Source: SVFI01 sp045588655 (lineage in GTDB: Bacteria > Bacillota > Clostridia > Lachnospirales > Lachnospiraceae). From it: 37,875 nucleotides of DNA. The translations under genes and the position numbers were made by a program. The stretch covers positions 1 to 37,875 of the forward strand of contig JAZNEP010000057.1 of NCBI GenBank assembly GCA_045588655.1, given 5' to 3'. Of this stretch, positions 1 through 8,660 are shown piece by piece. How positions within the stretch are numbered: position 1 is the first letter of the stretch; each line of letters starts with the position of its first letter. The notes beneath the pieces were generated by a model, which worked only from the letters and a program-made list of their open reading frames with translations, had not been told where the DNA came from and ran no database searches.

Positions 1-2
1 TT

Positions 3-75
<73 letters not shown>

Positions 76-104
76 TTCTGTGATATAAACAGAAAGAATA
101 ATAT

Positions 105-177
105 GGGCCACTAGCTCAGGTGGTAGAGCACTTGACTTTTAATCAAGTTGTCCGGGGTTCGAGTCCCCGGTGGCTCA
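105..177 (+). tRNA. tRNA-Lys (TTT)
   Basis: The acceptor stem pairs 105-111 with 170-176, including one G-T wobble. The anticodon loop is CTTTTAA with anticodon TTT, the T-loop is GGTTCGAGTCC, and the discriminator is A177. CCA is not encoded. A terminator follows 11 nt downstream, so this is the last gene of a tRNA transcript. Confidence 0.97.
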
Positions 178-188
178 TTCAAATTAAG

Positions 189-212
189 ACGGTATTTTTA
201 CCGTTTTTTTTA
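189..212 (+). terminator. Rho-independent terminator of the tRNA transcript
   Basis: A 6-bp stem (ACGGTA/TACCGT) closes a TTTT loop and runs into a tract of about nine T residues. It lies just after tRNA-Lys. Confidence 0.85.
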
Positions 213-264
213 TTACAGAAAATAGACATTTACAATGATTTTTAAGAAGAAATTTTAAGAAGTC

Positions 265-293
265 TTGATTTTTTTGAGTAAGAGGAATATAGT
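265..293 (+). promoter_or_regulatory. SigA-type promoter of the lipoprotein gene
   Basis: TTGATT (265-270) is separated by 17 nt from TATAGT (288-293). Transcription would start near 300, 43 nt before the ATG at 343. This argues against any translation start earlier than 300. Confidence 0.55.
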
Positions 294-342
294 AAAAAAG
301 GGTTATTTATTCAATATGTATGTAAAAGGGAGAATGGGTATT

Positions 343-786
343 ATGAAAAATAGGATTCGTTTATGTATTGTTATGGTTTTCATGGTGTTAGTCTTACAAG
401 GCTGCGGATCTATGGAAGCAGAAACGTCAATAAAGGTAGAGGTAAGCTCAAGTGCAAATTCGATTCAGGCTGAACTGAAAAATGATTCTGAAGATAGCTA
501 TGAATGGTATTATTTTATAGAATATGGTAATTTAGTGGAATCCAGATCAAAAGCTACCCAGGATGTATTTAGTAATACATATGCTCAAAAATATATATTT
601 ACAATGAATGATACAAAACAAGATACAATCTATTTTGTATATTGTGATAAAGAAAATTTACAAACAGGTATCATTTATACATATGATGTATATTTTGATG
701 AAGAAGGAAAAATTGTGCTGGGTGAATGTAAGGAATCTTCTTTGATATACAATGAAACACTTATGAATAAAATAGAAAATTTATAA
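343..786 (+). CDS. small lipoprotein of unknown function
   Basis: This is a 147-residue secreted lipoprotein. The start at 343 is chosen because it has a GGGAGA ribosome-binding site 9 nt upstream and gives a classic type II signal: a basic N-terminus (MKNRIRLC), a hydrophobic core, then the lipobox LQGC with the lipidated Cys at about residue 21. The mature part is hydrophilic, rich in Asp, Glu, Tyr and Asn, and mostly beta-like. I recognise no family. An in-frame TTG at 265 would extend it but lies inside the predicted promoter. The gene is monocistronic, with its own promoter and a long hairpin after the stop. A surface or cell-envelope role is inference from the lipobox only. Confidence 0.85.
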   Translation: MKNRIRLCIVMVFMVLVLQGCGSMEAETSIKVEVSSSANSIQAELKNDSEDSYEWYYFIEYGNLVESRSKATQDVFSNTYAQKYIFTMNDTKQDTIYFVYCDKENLQTGIIYTYDVYFDEEGKIVLGECKESSLIYNETLMNKIENL

Positions 787-800
787 TAGGATAAAAGTAT

Positions 801-870
801 CAAAAAGCACTTTTACGATAGTATATCTCATGGAATGAAAGGAGATATTACTATGGGGAAGTGCTTTTTG
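801..870 (+). terminator. long imperfect inverted repeat, probable terminator
   Basis: CAAAAAGCACTT (801-812) pairs with AAGTGCTTTTTG (859-870). Inside it, GATAGTATATCTC pairs imperfectly with GAGATATTACTAT. The 3' arm ends in TTTTTG TTT. It follows the lipoprotein stop codon by 14 nt and would end that transcript. The hairpin is unusually long for a terminator and its 3' arm holds a small ORF with a good ribosome-binding site (see findings). Confidence 0.6.
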
Positions 871-941
871 TTTGAAAAGTCAAGTGCTATACTGTAACAA
901 AAAATGGAGAAAAAGCGATAGAAGCGGATGGTAGACAAAAG

Positions 942-2387
942 ATGAAAGAATGGTTGTATGATAAACTTGAAAAATTGTCAAAATCAGATGAATACGCATT
1001 TCATATGCCGGGACATAAAAGAATGGAAACAGAAGGAATGTTCCGAGAAATAATGAAGTTGGATATTACGGAAATCGACGGGTTTGATAATCTTTATCAT
1101 GCAGAAGAGATTCTAAAGGAGGAACAAGATTTTGCCTGTCGATTATACGGGTCACAACAGACTTTTTTTTTGGTCAATGGAAGTACGGTAGGTATTTTGT
1201 CTGCGATTTTTAGTACAACCAGTATTGGTGAGAAGATTCTTATTGCGAGAAATTCTCATAAATCGATATATAATGCAGTTGCTTTAAATGGATTAACGCC
1301 ACATTATCTATATCCGCAGCACAAAGAAGAAAAAAGTGATGTATGGGGGGATATAAAACCAGAACACGTAGCTGAAAAAATGGAACAGAGCGGATCAAAG
1401 ATTGTGTTTTTAACATCACCTACATACGAAGGAATTGTTTCTAATATTGCGGAAATAGCCAAGGTCGTACACGATAGAGATGGAGTTTTAATTGTAGATG
1501 AAGCGCATGGGGCGCATTTGGGTTTTCACTCCTATTTTCCGGAAAGTGCAATAAAACAAGGTGCTGATTTGGTAATTCAGAGTGTTCACAAAACATTACC
1601 GGGAATGACACAGACAGCGCTTCTTCATATTTGCAGCAATCGAGTATCTGTAGAAAAGATAGCATATTATCTAAGTGTATTTCAAACAAGTAGTCCTTCT
1701 TATGTGTTAATGGCTTCGATGTCGAGATGTTTCCACATGATAGAAGAAAAGGGAAACGAATTATTTGATTCTTATGCAGATAAACTAGAATTATTCTATG
1801 AAAAATCGAAAGAGCTGACCTATTTAAAAATATTGGAAAAAGAGCACGTACAAACATTATTTGATGCCAAAAAGGACCCTTCAAAAATTGTAATATATGC
1901 AGAAAACTTAGTAGATAAAGCAGGAAAGGATTTTGATGGAACTTGTTTGGCAAAAGAATTACAGGAAAGATTTCATTTGCAAATGGAAATGGTGTCAGAG
2001 CATTATGTAATCGCAATGACGAGTATATATGATACACAGGAGGGCTTTCATCGTTTAGTCTGCGCACTTTTGGAAATAGATAAGAAGCTATGCAGAAAGA
2101 AAGCAAAAAAAGAGCATGCTGTTGAAGAGTCTCAAGCATCCGAGATAATAATGTCAATCCATGAAGCCATGGAAAGTAAAAAGAATAACGTTTTATGGGA
2201 GGAATGTCAGGGAAAAATAAGTGCAGAGTACATTTATGTATATCCGCCGGGTTCCCCAATTCTTGTTCCGGGTGAGCGTATTACGGATAAGGTTTGGAAA
2301 AAGATAGAACTATGTAAGAAAAAAGGTCTTAATTTGCAAGGGATGAAGGATTATGAATTAAATAAAATCTTTATTGTGGAAGAGTAA
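942..2387 (+). CDS. yaaO: Orn/Lys/Arg decarboxylase family PLP enzyme (YaaO/SpeA-like)
   Basis: A 481-residue fold-type I PLP decarboxylase of the Orn/Lys/Arg family, which makes polyamines or cadaverine from basic amino acids. Family signatures are the N-terminal AFHMPGHK, the LYGSQQTFFLVNGSTVG cofactor region, DEAHGAH carrying the Asp that contacts the PLP pyridine, and SVHKTLPGMTQ with the Lys expected to form the Schiff base at about residue 217. Its size matches the short Bacillus YaaO/SpeA type, without the wing domain of the long enterobacterial enzymes. Substrate cannot be set from sequence. As in Bacillus, it heads the block that runs through yaaR, holB, ricT and rsmI. The ribosome-binding site is weak, so the exact start is less certain. 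A possible extended -10 (TGCTATACT, 886-893) lies upstream. Confidence 0.93.
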   Translation: MKEWLYDKLEKLSKSDEYAFHMPGHKRMETEGMFREIMKLDITEIDGFDNLYHAEEILKEEQDFACRLYGSQQTFFLVNGSTVGILSAIFSTTSIGEKILIARNSHKSIYNAVALNGLTPHYLYPQHKEEKSDVWGDIKPEHVAEKMEQSGSKIVFLTSPTYEGIVSNIAEIAKVVHDRDGVLIVDEAHGAHLGFHSYFPESAIKQGADLVIQSVHKTLPGMTQTALLHICSNRVSVEKIAYYLSVFQTSSPSYVLMASMSRCFHMIEEKGNELFDSYADKLELFYEKSKELTYLKILEKEHVQTLFDAKKDPSKIVIYAENLVDKAGKDFDGTCLAKELQERFHLQMEMVSEHYVIAMTSIYDTQEGFHRLVCALLEIDKKLCRKKAKKEHAVEESQASEIIMSIHEAMESKKNNVLWEECQGKISAEYIYVYPPGSPILVPGERITDKVWKKIELCKKKGLNLQGMKDYELNKIFIVEE

Positions 2388-2406
2388 TTGCTTTGAGAAA
2401 TAGACA

Positions 2407-2435
2407 TTGCAATCACTCTCTGAAAGTGAGATAAT
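2407..2435 (+). promoter_or_regulatory. SigA-type promoter of pyk
   Basis: TTGCAA (2407-2412), a 17-nt spacer, then GATAAT (2430-2435). It sits in the 80-nt gap before pyk, so pyk and the genes after it can be transcribed independently of the decarboxylase. Confidence 0.6.
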
Positions 2436-2467
2436 ATTATGATAGATAAAAAATGAAAGGTGAAAAG

Positions 2468-3880
2468 ATGAGAAAAACGAAAATTATTTGTACAATTGGA
2501 CCGGCTAGTGAAAACGAGGAAGTATTAAGAGAGCTTATGCTTGCAGGTATGAACGTAGCGAGATTTAATTTCTCGCATGGAACACATGAAGAGCAGAAGG
2601 CAAAATTTGGAAGAGTGCTTAAGATTAGTGGAGAATTGAATCTGCCAATTGCCACTTTATTAGATACCAAAGGACCGGAAATTCGCTTATGCGATTTTGA
2701 AAATGGAGCAGTTGAGCTGGAAAGTGGTCAGCTTTTCATATTAACTACGGAAGAAATGCTTGGAACAAAAGAGAAGGCGTCGATTACGTATAAAAATTTG
2801 AAAAATGACATTCGCGTAGGAAGTACTATTTTAATCGATGATGGAAAGATTGAAATGAATATCGAAAAAATCGAGGGCGAAGAAATACATTGTCGCGTAA
2901 TGAATGGCGGAAAAGTTTCTAATCACAAGGGAATTAATGCTCCAGGAGCTATTCTTTCTATGCCTTATATTTCTGAAGTGGATTATAATGACATAAAGTT
3001 TGGCGCACAGATGGGATATGATTTTATTGCAGCATCGTTTGTAAGAAGTAAAGAGGATGTGCTGGAGGTTCGTAAAATTTTAGATGAGAACAACAGCAAA
3101 GCACAAATTATAGCTAAAATCGAAAATATGCAGGGAATTGAAAATCTGGACGAGATTTTGGAAGTTTCGGATGGAATAATGGTAGCCAGAGGAGATATGG
3201 TTGTGGAAGTTCCACTTGAAGAGGTACCGAGTCTGCAAAAAATGATGATAAAGAAAGCAGTTGCACAAGGTAAACATGTAATTACAGCGACGCAGATGCT
3301 TGAATCCATGATAACGAATCCAAGACCGACAAGAGCAGAGACAGCAGACGTGGCTAATGCAATATATGATGGTACAACAGCAATTATGCTTTCAGGAGAA
3401 AGTGCAGCAGGAGCATATCCGGTGGAAGCAGTTAAGACAATGGCAAAGATTGCCGAAAGAACAGAGCAGGATATTGATTATAAAGGCCGTTTACACAAAA
3501 TAGATTCCAAAGGAAAGTATGATATTACAACAGCAATCTCTCATGCTACATGTACGACGGCGATGGATCTAAATGCATCTGCTATTATTACAGTAACCAT
3601 GTCCGGATTTACAGCGAATATGATTTCAAGATATAAACCGGGATGCCCAATTATTGGATGTAGCGTGAATCCTCGAGTATGCAGACAGCTTTCTCTTTCA
3701 TGGGGAGTACAGCCGCTTCTTATGATGAAAGAAGAGACCGCGGAGGATTTGTTCGAGGATGCGACGAAGCTGGCAGAGAAGGCAGGATATATTAAAAAAG
3801 GTGATATTGCAGTGCTTACGGCCGGTGTTCCGCTTGGTGTTTCCGGTAAAACCAATATGATTCGAGCGATAGAAGTTTAG
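2468..3880 (+). CDS. pyk: pyruvate kinase
   Basis: A 470-residue cytosolic enzyme that converts phosphoenolpyruvate and ADP to pyruvate and ATP in glycolysis. Signatures are the start MRKTKIICTIGPAS, NFSHGTHEE, the PEP and metal site region IIAKIENMQGIENLDEIL with catalytic Lys, the substrate loop MVARGDMVVEVP, and TATQMLESM. The length matches the short form; it lacks the extra C-terminal PEP-utiliser-like domain of Bacillus enzymes. The ATG at 2468 is preferred over the in-frame ATG at 2453 because it matches the conserved N-terminus and has AAAGGTG 5 nt upstream. It has its own promoter and lies inside a block where Bacillus has no pyk. Confidence 0.97.
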   Translation: MRKTKIICTIGPASENEEVLRELMLAGMNVARFNFSHGTHEEQKAKFGRVLKISGELNLPIATLLDTKGPEIRLCDFENGAVELESGQLFILTTEEMLGTKEKASITYKNLKNDIRVGSTILIDDGKIEMNIEKIEGEEIHCRVMNGGKVSNHKGINAPGAILSMPYISEVDYNDIKFGAQMGYDFIAASFVRSKEDVLEVRKILDENNSKAQIIAKIENMQGIENLDEILEVSDGIMVARGDMVVEVPLEEVPSLQKMMIKKAVAQGKHVITATQMLESMITNPRPTRAETADVANAIYDGTTAIMLSGESAAGAYPVEAVKTMAKIAERTEQDIDYKGRLHKIDSKGKYDITTAISHATCTTAMDLNASAIITVTMSGFTANMISRYKPGCPIIGCSVNPRVCRQLSLSWGVQPLLMMKEETAEDLFEDATKLAEKAGYIKKGDIAVLTAGVPLGVSGKTNMIRAIEV

Positions 3881-3907
3881 TTAGCAAAGAATGTGAAGAA
3901 AGTACAG

Positions 3908-4495
3908 ATGGGAAAGATATTTTATCTGATGGGTAAAAGCTCATCCGGAAAAGATACAATATATAAGAATTTAATACAAGATAAAACGCTTTTTCTTAAA
4001 AATATTGTGCTTTATACAACGCGACCTATTCGGGCAGGGGAACAGGATGGTGTAGAGTATCATTTTGTGACGAAGGAAGATATGGAAAAAATGCAAAAAG
4101 AAGGCCGAATCATAGAACTTCGCACATATGAGACTTGTCTGGGCGTATGGCATTATTTTACAGCGGATGATACACGGCTTACTCTCGAGAAGCAAGACTA
4201 TATTATGATTGGAACCATAGAATCTTTTTTAGAGACAAAAAAATATTATGGAGAAGAAAAAGTGATTCCGATTATGATATGTTTGGACGACGGAGTCCGA
4301 CTACAGAGAGCACTTGATAGAGAAAAAGCACAGGATACCCCTAATTATTCTGAAATGTGCAGACGCTTTTTAGCAGATGAAGCTGATTTTTCCGAGCAGA
4401 AAAAAGAGCAAGCAAATATACAAAGAGAGTTTGTGAATGATGATTTGGAAAAATGTCTGCAGGAAATTAAGCAGTTTATATTAGAACAAAAATAA
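3908..4495 (+). CDS. guanylate kinase-like nucleotide kinase
   Basis: A 195-residue P-loop kinase of the guanylate kinase fold. It shows Walker A GKSSSGKDT near the N-terminus and the GMP-binding segment YTTRPIRAGEQDGVEYHF, which carries the TTR, R, E and Y positions of GMP kinases. The following lid and GMP region (IIELRTYETCLGVWHYF) departs from the usual LE-x-A-x-V-x-G-N-x-YGT pattern, so this may be a paralogue with changed substrate rather than the housekeeping enzyme. It occupies the place where Bacillus has tmk (thymidylate kinase), between the decarboxylase and yaaR. A GTG at 3893 is an alternative start; 3908 places the P-loop at the usual distance from the N-terminus. It lies 27 nt after pyk. 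Confidence 0.8.
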   Translation: MGKIFYLMGKSSSGKDTIYKNLIQDKTLFLKNIVLYTTRPIRAGEQDGVEYHFVTKEDMEKMQKEGRIIELRTYETCLGVWHYFTADDTRLTLEKQDYIMIGTIESFLETKKYYGEEKVIPIMICLDDGVRLQRALDREKAQDTPNYSEMCRRFLADEADFSEQKKEQANIQREFVNDDLEKCLQEIKQFILEQK

Positions 4496-4510
4496 AAGGG
4501 AGGCGAGCAA

Positions 4511-4951
4511 ATGGATATTAAGGTGAATCAGGCAGCACCGGTGATTCCAACCGAACAGGTAAGCCAGACTGCTTCGGCGGATGGAAATTTTAAATTCATG
4601 CTCGCCAGTCATATACAGGAACAGGATTTGCAGGTACGTTTGACGGCCATGATGGAGGAAATCACGAGACAGGGAGACAGGATTTCCAAGAAAATGGACA
4701 TTCGTGATATGCGAAAATACAGGACACTGATTAAATCTTTTATGAATGAGATTGTATCGCGCAGTCACAAATTTTCCAGAGAAAATTTTTTGGATCGTAG
4801 AGGACGTCATAGGGTTTACGGGATTATCAAGCAAGTAGATAATACATTAGATGAATTAGCGAGAGAACTTGTTAAAGATGAGAAAGACCATATTGCCATT
4901 CTCAACATGATAGGAGAGATAAGAGGTCTTTTACTGGATATATTTACATAG
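4511..4951 (+). CDS. YaaR family protein (DUF327)
   Basis: A 146-residue, mostly alpha-helical, hydrophilic protein with no signal peptide. The pattern of a disordered N-terminus followed by KYRTLIKSFMNEIVSRSH and then a helical C-terminus with GEIRGLLLDI is that of DUF327/YaaR. The position directly before holB is the same as in Bacillus, which supports the assignment. The molecular role of the family is not established. It has a strong AAGGGAGG ribosome-binding site and starts 15 nt after the kinase-like gene, so the two are cotranscribed. Confidence 0.85.
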   Translation: MDIKVNQAAPVIPTEQVSQTASADGNFKFMLASHIQEQDLQVRLTAMMEEITRQGDRISKKMDIRDMRKYRTLIKSFMNEIVSRSHKFSRENFLDRRGRHRVYGIIKQVDNTLDELARELVKDEKDHIAILNMIGEIRGLLLDIFT

Positions 4952-4979
4952 ATATTTTTACATCAAAGAGGGAACGCAT

Positions 4980-5969
4980 ATGCCAAATTTTAAAGACATT
5001 TACGGACAAAAACAGATTGTTGACCATTTTCAAAATGCGATAGAAACAAAGAAGATATCGCATGCTTATATCATAAACGGAGAAAGAAGCAGTGGCAAAG
5101 AGTTTATTGCTAAAATATTTGCCACGACGTTACAGTGTGAAAAAAAAGAAGCAGATCCATGCAATGAATGTCATTCCTGCAAGCAGGCTCTTTCCGGAAA
5201 TCATCCGGATATAATAAAGGTAACGCACGAAAAGCCGGCTACAATAGGCGTAGATGATATTCGAAACAGTGTCAATAACGATGTGGTGATTAAGCCTTAC
5301 AGTAGTGAATGGAAAATTTATATCATTAATGAGGCAGAAAAAATGACAGTACAGGCTCAGAATGCGTTATTAAAGACGTTGGAGGAGCCACCTGCCTATG
5401 CTGTGATACTTCTTTTAACGTCAAATCTGGATGTATTGCTTCCGACCATTCAGAGCCGGTGTGTTGTATTAAATATGAAGCCGGTTGCAGATGATATCAT
5501 TAAACGATATTTGATGCAGGAAATTCATATACCGGATTATAAAGCAGATGTATGTACGGCATTTGCAAGGGGAAATCTTGGAAAAGCAAAAGCACTCGCA
5601 GCAAGTGAGGAATTTGACAATATTAAAACAGAAGCAGTCAGTTTATTAAAATATATTCGTGATATGGAAATTACAGATATTGTGTCTGCAATCAAAAAGA
5701 TTAATGAGTACAAGATAGATATGAATGATTATCTGGATATTTTGTCTGTATGGTACCGAGATGTCCTTTTGTTTAAAGCAACAAATGATGTGAATCACTT
5801 GATTTTTAAAGATGAAATACAGTATATTAAGAAAGTGTCTGATCAAAGTGCGTATGAAGGTATTGAAATCATTTTGGATGCACTTGAGAAAGCAAAATCC
5901 AGACTCAGAGCAAATGTCAATTTTGATCTGACAATGGAGCTACTTTTGTTGACAATAAAGGAGAATTAA
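4980..5969 (+). CDS. holB: DNA polymerase III subunit delta' (clamp loader)
   Basis: A 329-residue AAA+ clamp-loader subunit that helps load the beta sliding clamp at the replication fork. It shows an N-terminal YGQKQIVDHF, a degenerate P-loop GERSSGKE in which the usual Thr/Ser is Glu (delta' does not hydrolyse ATP), a zinc module with four Cys (CEKKEADPCNECHSC), the NEAEKMTVQAQNALLKTLEE segment and the SRC sensor at about residue 160. The C-terminal third is the helical collar domain. It is 28 nt after yaaR and 1 nt before ricT, inside the conserved operon. Confidence 0.95.
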   Translation: MPNFKDIYGQKQIVDHFQNAIETKKISHAYIINGERSSGKEFIAKIFATTLQCEKKEADPCNECHSCKQALSGNHPDIIKVTHEKPATIGVDDIRNSVNNDVVIKPYSSEWKIYIINEAEKMTVQAQNALLKTLEEPPAYAVILLLTSNLDVLLPTIQSRCVVLNMKPVADDIIKRYLMQEIHIPDYKADVCTAFARGNLGKAKALAASEEFDNIKTEAVSLLKYIRDMEITDIVSAIKKINEYKIDMNDYLDILSVWYRDVLLFKATNDVNHLIFKDEIQYIKKVSDQSAYEGIEIILDALEKAKSRLRANVNFDLTMELLLLTIKEN

Positions 5970-5970
5970 A

Positions 5971-6885
5971 ATGATAAAAGTTGTTGGAGTCAGATTTCGG
6001 ACTGCGGGCAAAATTTACTATTTTGATCCACAGAACTTACCGATTAATAAAGGCGACCATGTAATAGTAGAAACGGCTAGAGGTGTAGAATATGGTACGG
6101 TTGTAGGAGGAATCCGAGAGGTTACGGATGATGAAGTTATGCAGCCACTTAAGCCTGTATTACGAATTGCGACACCAAAAGATGATAAGCAGGAGGAGAT
6201 CAATCGCCAAAAAGAAAAAGAAGCATTAAAAGTTTGCCTGGAAAAGATTGAAAAACACAATCTTGAAATGAAATTGATTGACGCAGAATACACATTTGAC
6301 AATAATAAAGTGCTATTTTATTTTACCGCAGATGGACGTGTTGATTTCCGTGAACTTGTAAAAGATCTTGCGGCTGTATTTAAGACAAGGATTGAGCTTC
6401 GGCAAATCGGAGTTCGTGACGAGACAAAGATTGTCGGAGGCATTGGAACATGTGGAAGACCGTTGTGTTGCCATACATTTTTGGATGAATTTGCACCGGT
6501 ATCCATTAAGATGGCAAAAGAACAGAATCTTTCATTGAATCCGACCAAAATTTCAGGTGTATGCGGAAGATTAATGTGTTGTCTGAAGAATGAGCAGGAA
6601 ACCTATGAGTATTTGAATCGAAAACTTCCTAATGTGGGAGATTTTGTTACGACAGAGGATGGGCTCAAAGGGGAAGTACACAGTGTAAATGTGCTTCGTC
6701 AGCAAGTAAAGGTGCTTGTGGAAGTCGGCGATGAAAAAGAGATTAACGAATATAAAGTGGAGCAGCTGCGTTTTAAGAGACGTCATGGAAAGAAAGAAAA
6801 AATAGATGCAGCAGAAGAAAAAGTATTAAAAGAACTGGAGCAGTTGGAAAAGAAGGAAGGGAAATCAAAACTCAATGACGATTAA
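5971..6885 (+). CDS. ricT: PSP1 domain regulatory complex subunit RicT (YaaT)
   Basis: A 304-residue PSP1-domain protein. In Bacillus RicT works with YlbF and YmcA in a complex that binds two [4Fe-4S] clusters and promotes RNase Y maturation of mRNA, with effects on sporulation and competence. The cluster-type cysteines are visible in GTCGRPLCC and GVCGRLMCC. The C-terminal tail is charged and likely disordered. An AAAGGAG ribosome-binding site lies 7 nt before the ATG. The gene begins 1 nt after holB and its last 11 nt overlap the methyltransferase, so translation is probably coupled. Whether the YlbF/YmcA partners exist here cannot be seen in this window. Confidence 0.93.
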   Translation: MIKVVGVRFRTAGKIYYFDPQNLPINKGDHVIVETARGVEYGTVVGGIREVTDDEVMQPLKPVLRIATPKDDKQEEINRQKEKEALKVCLEKIEKHNLEMKLIDAEYTFDNNKVLFYFTADGRVDFRELVKDLAAVFKTRIELRQIGVRDETKIVGGIGTCGRPLCCHTFLDEFAPVSIKMAKEQNLSLNPTKISGVCGRLMCCLKNEQETYEYLNRKLPNVGDFVTTEDGLKGEVHSVNVLRQQVKVLVEVGDEKEINEYKVEQLRFKRRHGKKEKIDAAEEKVLKELEQLEKKEGKSKLNDD

Positions 6886-7648
6886 GCTTTTAGAAAAAGA
6901 AAGGCTTGATGATTTGGGGCGTAACGGATATAAAATTATTCAAAATCCGGAGAAATTTTGTTTTGGTATCGATGCGGTTCTCCTTTCTGAATTTGCAAAG
7001 GTAAAGGAAGGGAAGAAAGTGCTTGATCTTGGCACCGGTACAGGAATCATTCCGATTCTGCTGGAAGCCAAAACGGGAGCAGCGCATCTGACAGGACTTG
7101 AGATCCAAGAGGAAAGTGCAGACATGGCAAGGAGAAGTGTCGCATATAATGGCCTAGAGGACAAGATTTCGATTGTTACAGGAGATATAAAAGAAGCAGG
7201 AAGCTTATTTGGCGCTGCTTCTTTTGACGTTATAACCTGCAATCCTCCTTATATGATAGGAGGACATGGTTTGCAAAATCCCTCCATCCCAAAGATGATA
7301 GCCAGACATGAAATACTTTGTACGTTAGAAGATATCGCAAGACAGACTTCTCTGCTTTTAAAACAAGGGGGAACGTTTTATTTGGTACACAGACCATTTC
7401 GTCTTGCGGAAATCATAACCGTACTTGTAAACAATAAGTTGGAGCCAAAAAGAATCCGATTCGTACATCCATATGTAGATAAGGAACCAAATATGGTATT
7501 AATTGAAGCAAAAAAAGGAGGAAATTCGCGAGTAACTGTAGAAAAACCTCTTATTGTCTATAAAGAAGTGGGTGAATATACGGATGAGATTTATGATATA
7601 TATAAGCCATCGGTATATAATAAACGGGAAAATAAACAGGAAAAATAA
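6875..7648 (+). CDS. trmN6: tRNA1(Val) adenine(37)-N6-methyltransferase
   Basis: A 257-residue class I SAM-dependent methyltransferase of the YfiC/YabB family, which methylates N6 of A37 in tRNA1(Val). Motif I is LDLGTGTGIIPILLE at about residue 46 and the N6-adenine catalytic motif is NPPYM at about residue 123. The N-terminal NPEKFCFGIDAVLLSEFA segment is typical of the family. It overlaps ricT by 11 nt and precedes rsmI, the same order as yabB and yabC in Bacillus, except that the GIY-YIG gene yazA is absent between them. Confidence 0.92.
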   Translation: MTIKLLEKERLDDLGRNGYKIIQNPEKFCFGIDAVLLSEFAKVKEGKKVLDLGTGTGIIPILLEAKTGAAHLTGLEIQEESADMARRSVAYNGLEDKISIVTGDIKEAGSLFGAASFDVITCNPPYMIGGHGLQNPSIPKMIARHEILCTLEDIARQTSLLLKQGGTFYLVHRPFRLAEIITVLVNNKLEPKRIRFVHPYVDKEPNMVLIEAKKGGNSRVTVEKPLIVYKEVGEYTDEIYDIYKPSVYNKRENKQEK

Positions 7649-7686
7649 GCAGTGATAATATACCACCAACAGAAAGGAAACTGCGC

Positions 7687-8532
7687 ATGGGAATGTTATA
7701 TCTTTGTGCTACGCCAATAGGAAATTTGCAGGATATGTCTCCGCGTATCATAGAAACACTGAATCAGGTTGATCTGATTGCAGCGGAAGATACCAGAAAC
7801 AGTATCCGGTTATTAAATCATTTTGAAATACATACGCCAATGACCAGTTATCATGAGTATAATAAAGTAGAAAAGGCGTATACATTAATAGAAAAAATGA
7901 AAGAGGGGGCAGATATTGCGCTGATTACAGATGCTGGAACTCCGGCCATCTCTGATCCGGGCGAAGTGCTTGTAAAAATGTGTCAGGAAGCAGGGATTGT
8001 GGTGACATCACTTCCGGGACCGGTTGCATGTATTACAGCGCTTACGTTGTCCGGGTTAAGTACGAGAAGGTTTTGCTTTGAAGGATTTTTGCCGGCGGAT
8101 AAAAAAGAACGCATGGAGATACTGGATGATTTAAAAAATGAAAAGAGAACCATTATTTTATATGAGGCACCGCATCATTTAAAGAGGACACTGGCAATAC
8201 TTCAAGAAGCACTTGGAAACAGAAAAATAACCATTTGTCGCGAGCTGACCAAAAAATTTGAAACCATTATGCCCACTTCGCTTTCTGATGCATGTTCTTA
8301 TTATGAAGACAATGAACCAAGAGGCGAATATGTCCTTGTTTTGGAAGGTAGGAGCCCAAAAGAAATCGAGGAAGAGAAACAAAAAAGTTTCCAAGAAATA
8401 CCGATGGAAGAACATGTGTTGATTTATGAAAGACAAGGCTTTGATCATAAAGAGGCTATGAAAAAAGTAGCCAAAGACCGTGGAATAAGCAAAAGAGATG
8501 TGTATCAATATCTTTTAAATATAAAAAAATAA
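7687..8532 (+). CDS. rsmI: 16S rRNA (cytidine-1402-2'-O)-methyltransferase
   Basis: A 281-residue tetrapyrrole-methylase-fold enzyme that 2'-O-methylates C1402 of 16S rRNA in the ribosomal P site. Signatures are LYLCATPIGNLQDMSPR, AAEDTRNS, HEYN, DAGTPAISDPG and LPGPVACITAL. The C-terminal part (FDHKEAMKKVAKDRGISKRDVYQYLL) is the usual helical extension. AAAGGA lies 8 nt before the ATG at 7687; an in-frame ATG at 7693 is a close alternative. It is the last gene of the conserved block and is followed by tandem promoters for the fatty-acid cluster. Confidence 0.95.
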   Translation: MGMLYLCATPIGNLQDMSPRIIETLNQVDLIAAEDTRNSIRLLNHFEIHTPMTSYHEYNKVEKAYTLIEKMKEGADIALITDAGTPAISDPGEVLVKMCQEAGIVVTSLPGPVACITALTLSGLSTRRFCFEGFLPADKKERMEILDDLKNEKRTIILYEAPHHLKRTLAILQEALGNRKITICRELTKKFETIMPTSLSDACSYYEDNEPRGEYVLVLEGRSPKEIEEEKQKSFQEIPMEEHVLIYERQGFDHKEAMKKVAKDRGISKRDVYQYLLNIKK

Positions 8533-8541
8533 GGCTATCTA

Positions 8542-8570
8542 TTTACAACTTAGAATAAGCATATTATAAT
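8542..8570 (+). promoter_or_regulatory. fab cluster promoter P1
   Basis: TTTACA (8542-8547), a 17-nt spacer, then a perfect TATAAT (8565-8570). It lies 10 nt after the rsmI stop and would give a 5' leader of about 125 nt before acpP. No operator-like palindrome overlaps it. Confidence 0.6.
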
Positions 8571-8631
8571 CTAGTCAATCGTGGTATTTTTGATAGCAAG
8601 CTTTATTGTTATGCATATAAGTAAAAAAGCG

Positions 8632-8660
8632 TTGACAAAAAAGATGCCAACCAATATACT
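8632..8660 (+). promoter_or_regulatory. fab cluster promoter P2
   Basis: A perfect TTGACA (8632-8637), a 17-nt spacer, then TATACT (8655-8660). The FabT-type palindrome begins on the last base of the -10 box, so a bound repressor would block this promoter. Transcription would start near 8667, 37 nt before acpP. Confidence 0.75.

Noticed and set aside
1441..2259. 272-codon open frame on the minus strand
   Set aside because: Lies fully inside the decarboxylase gene, has no ribosome-binding site, and its translation is low-complexity, rich in Leu, His and Phe, as expected from an antisense shadow.
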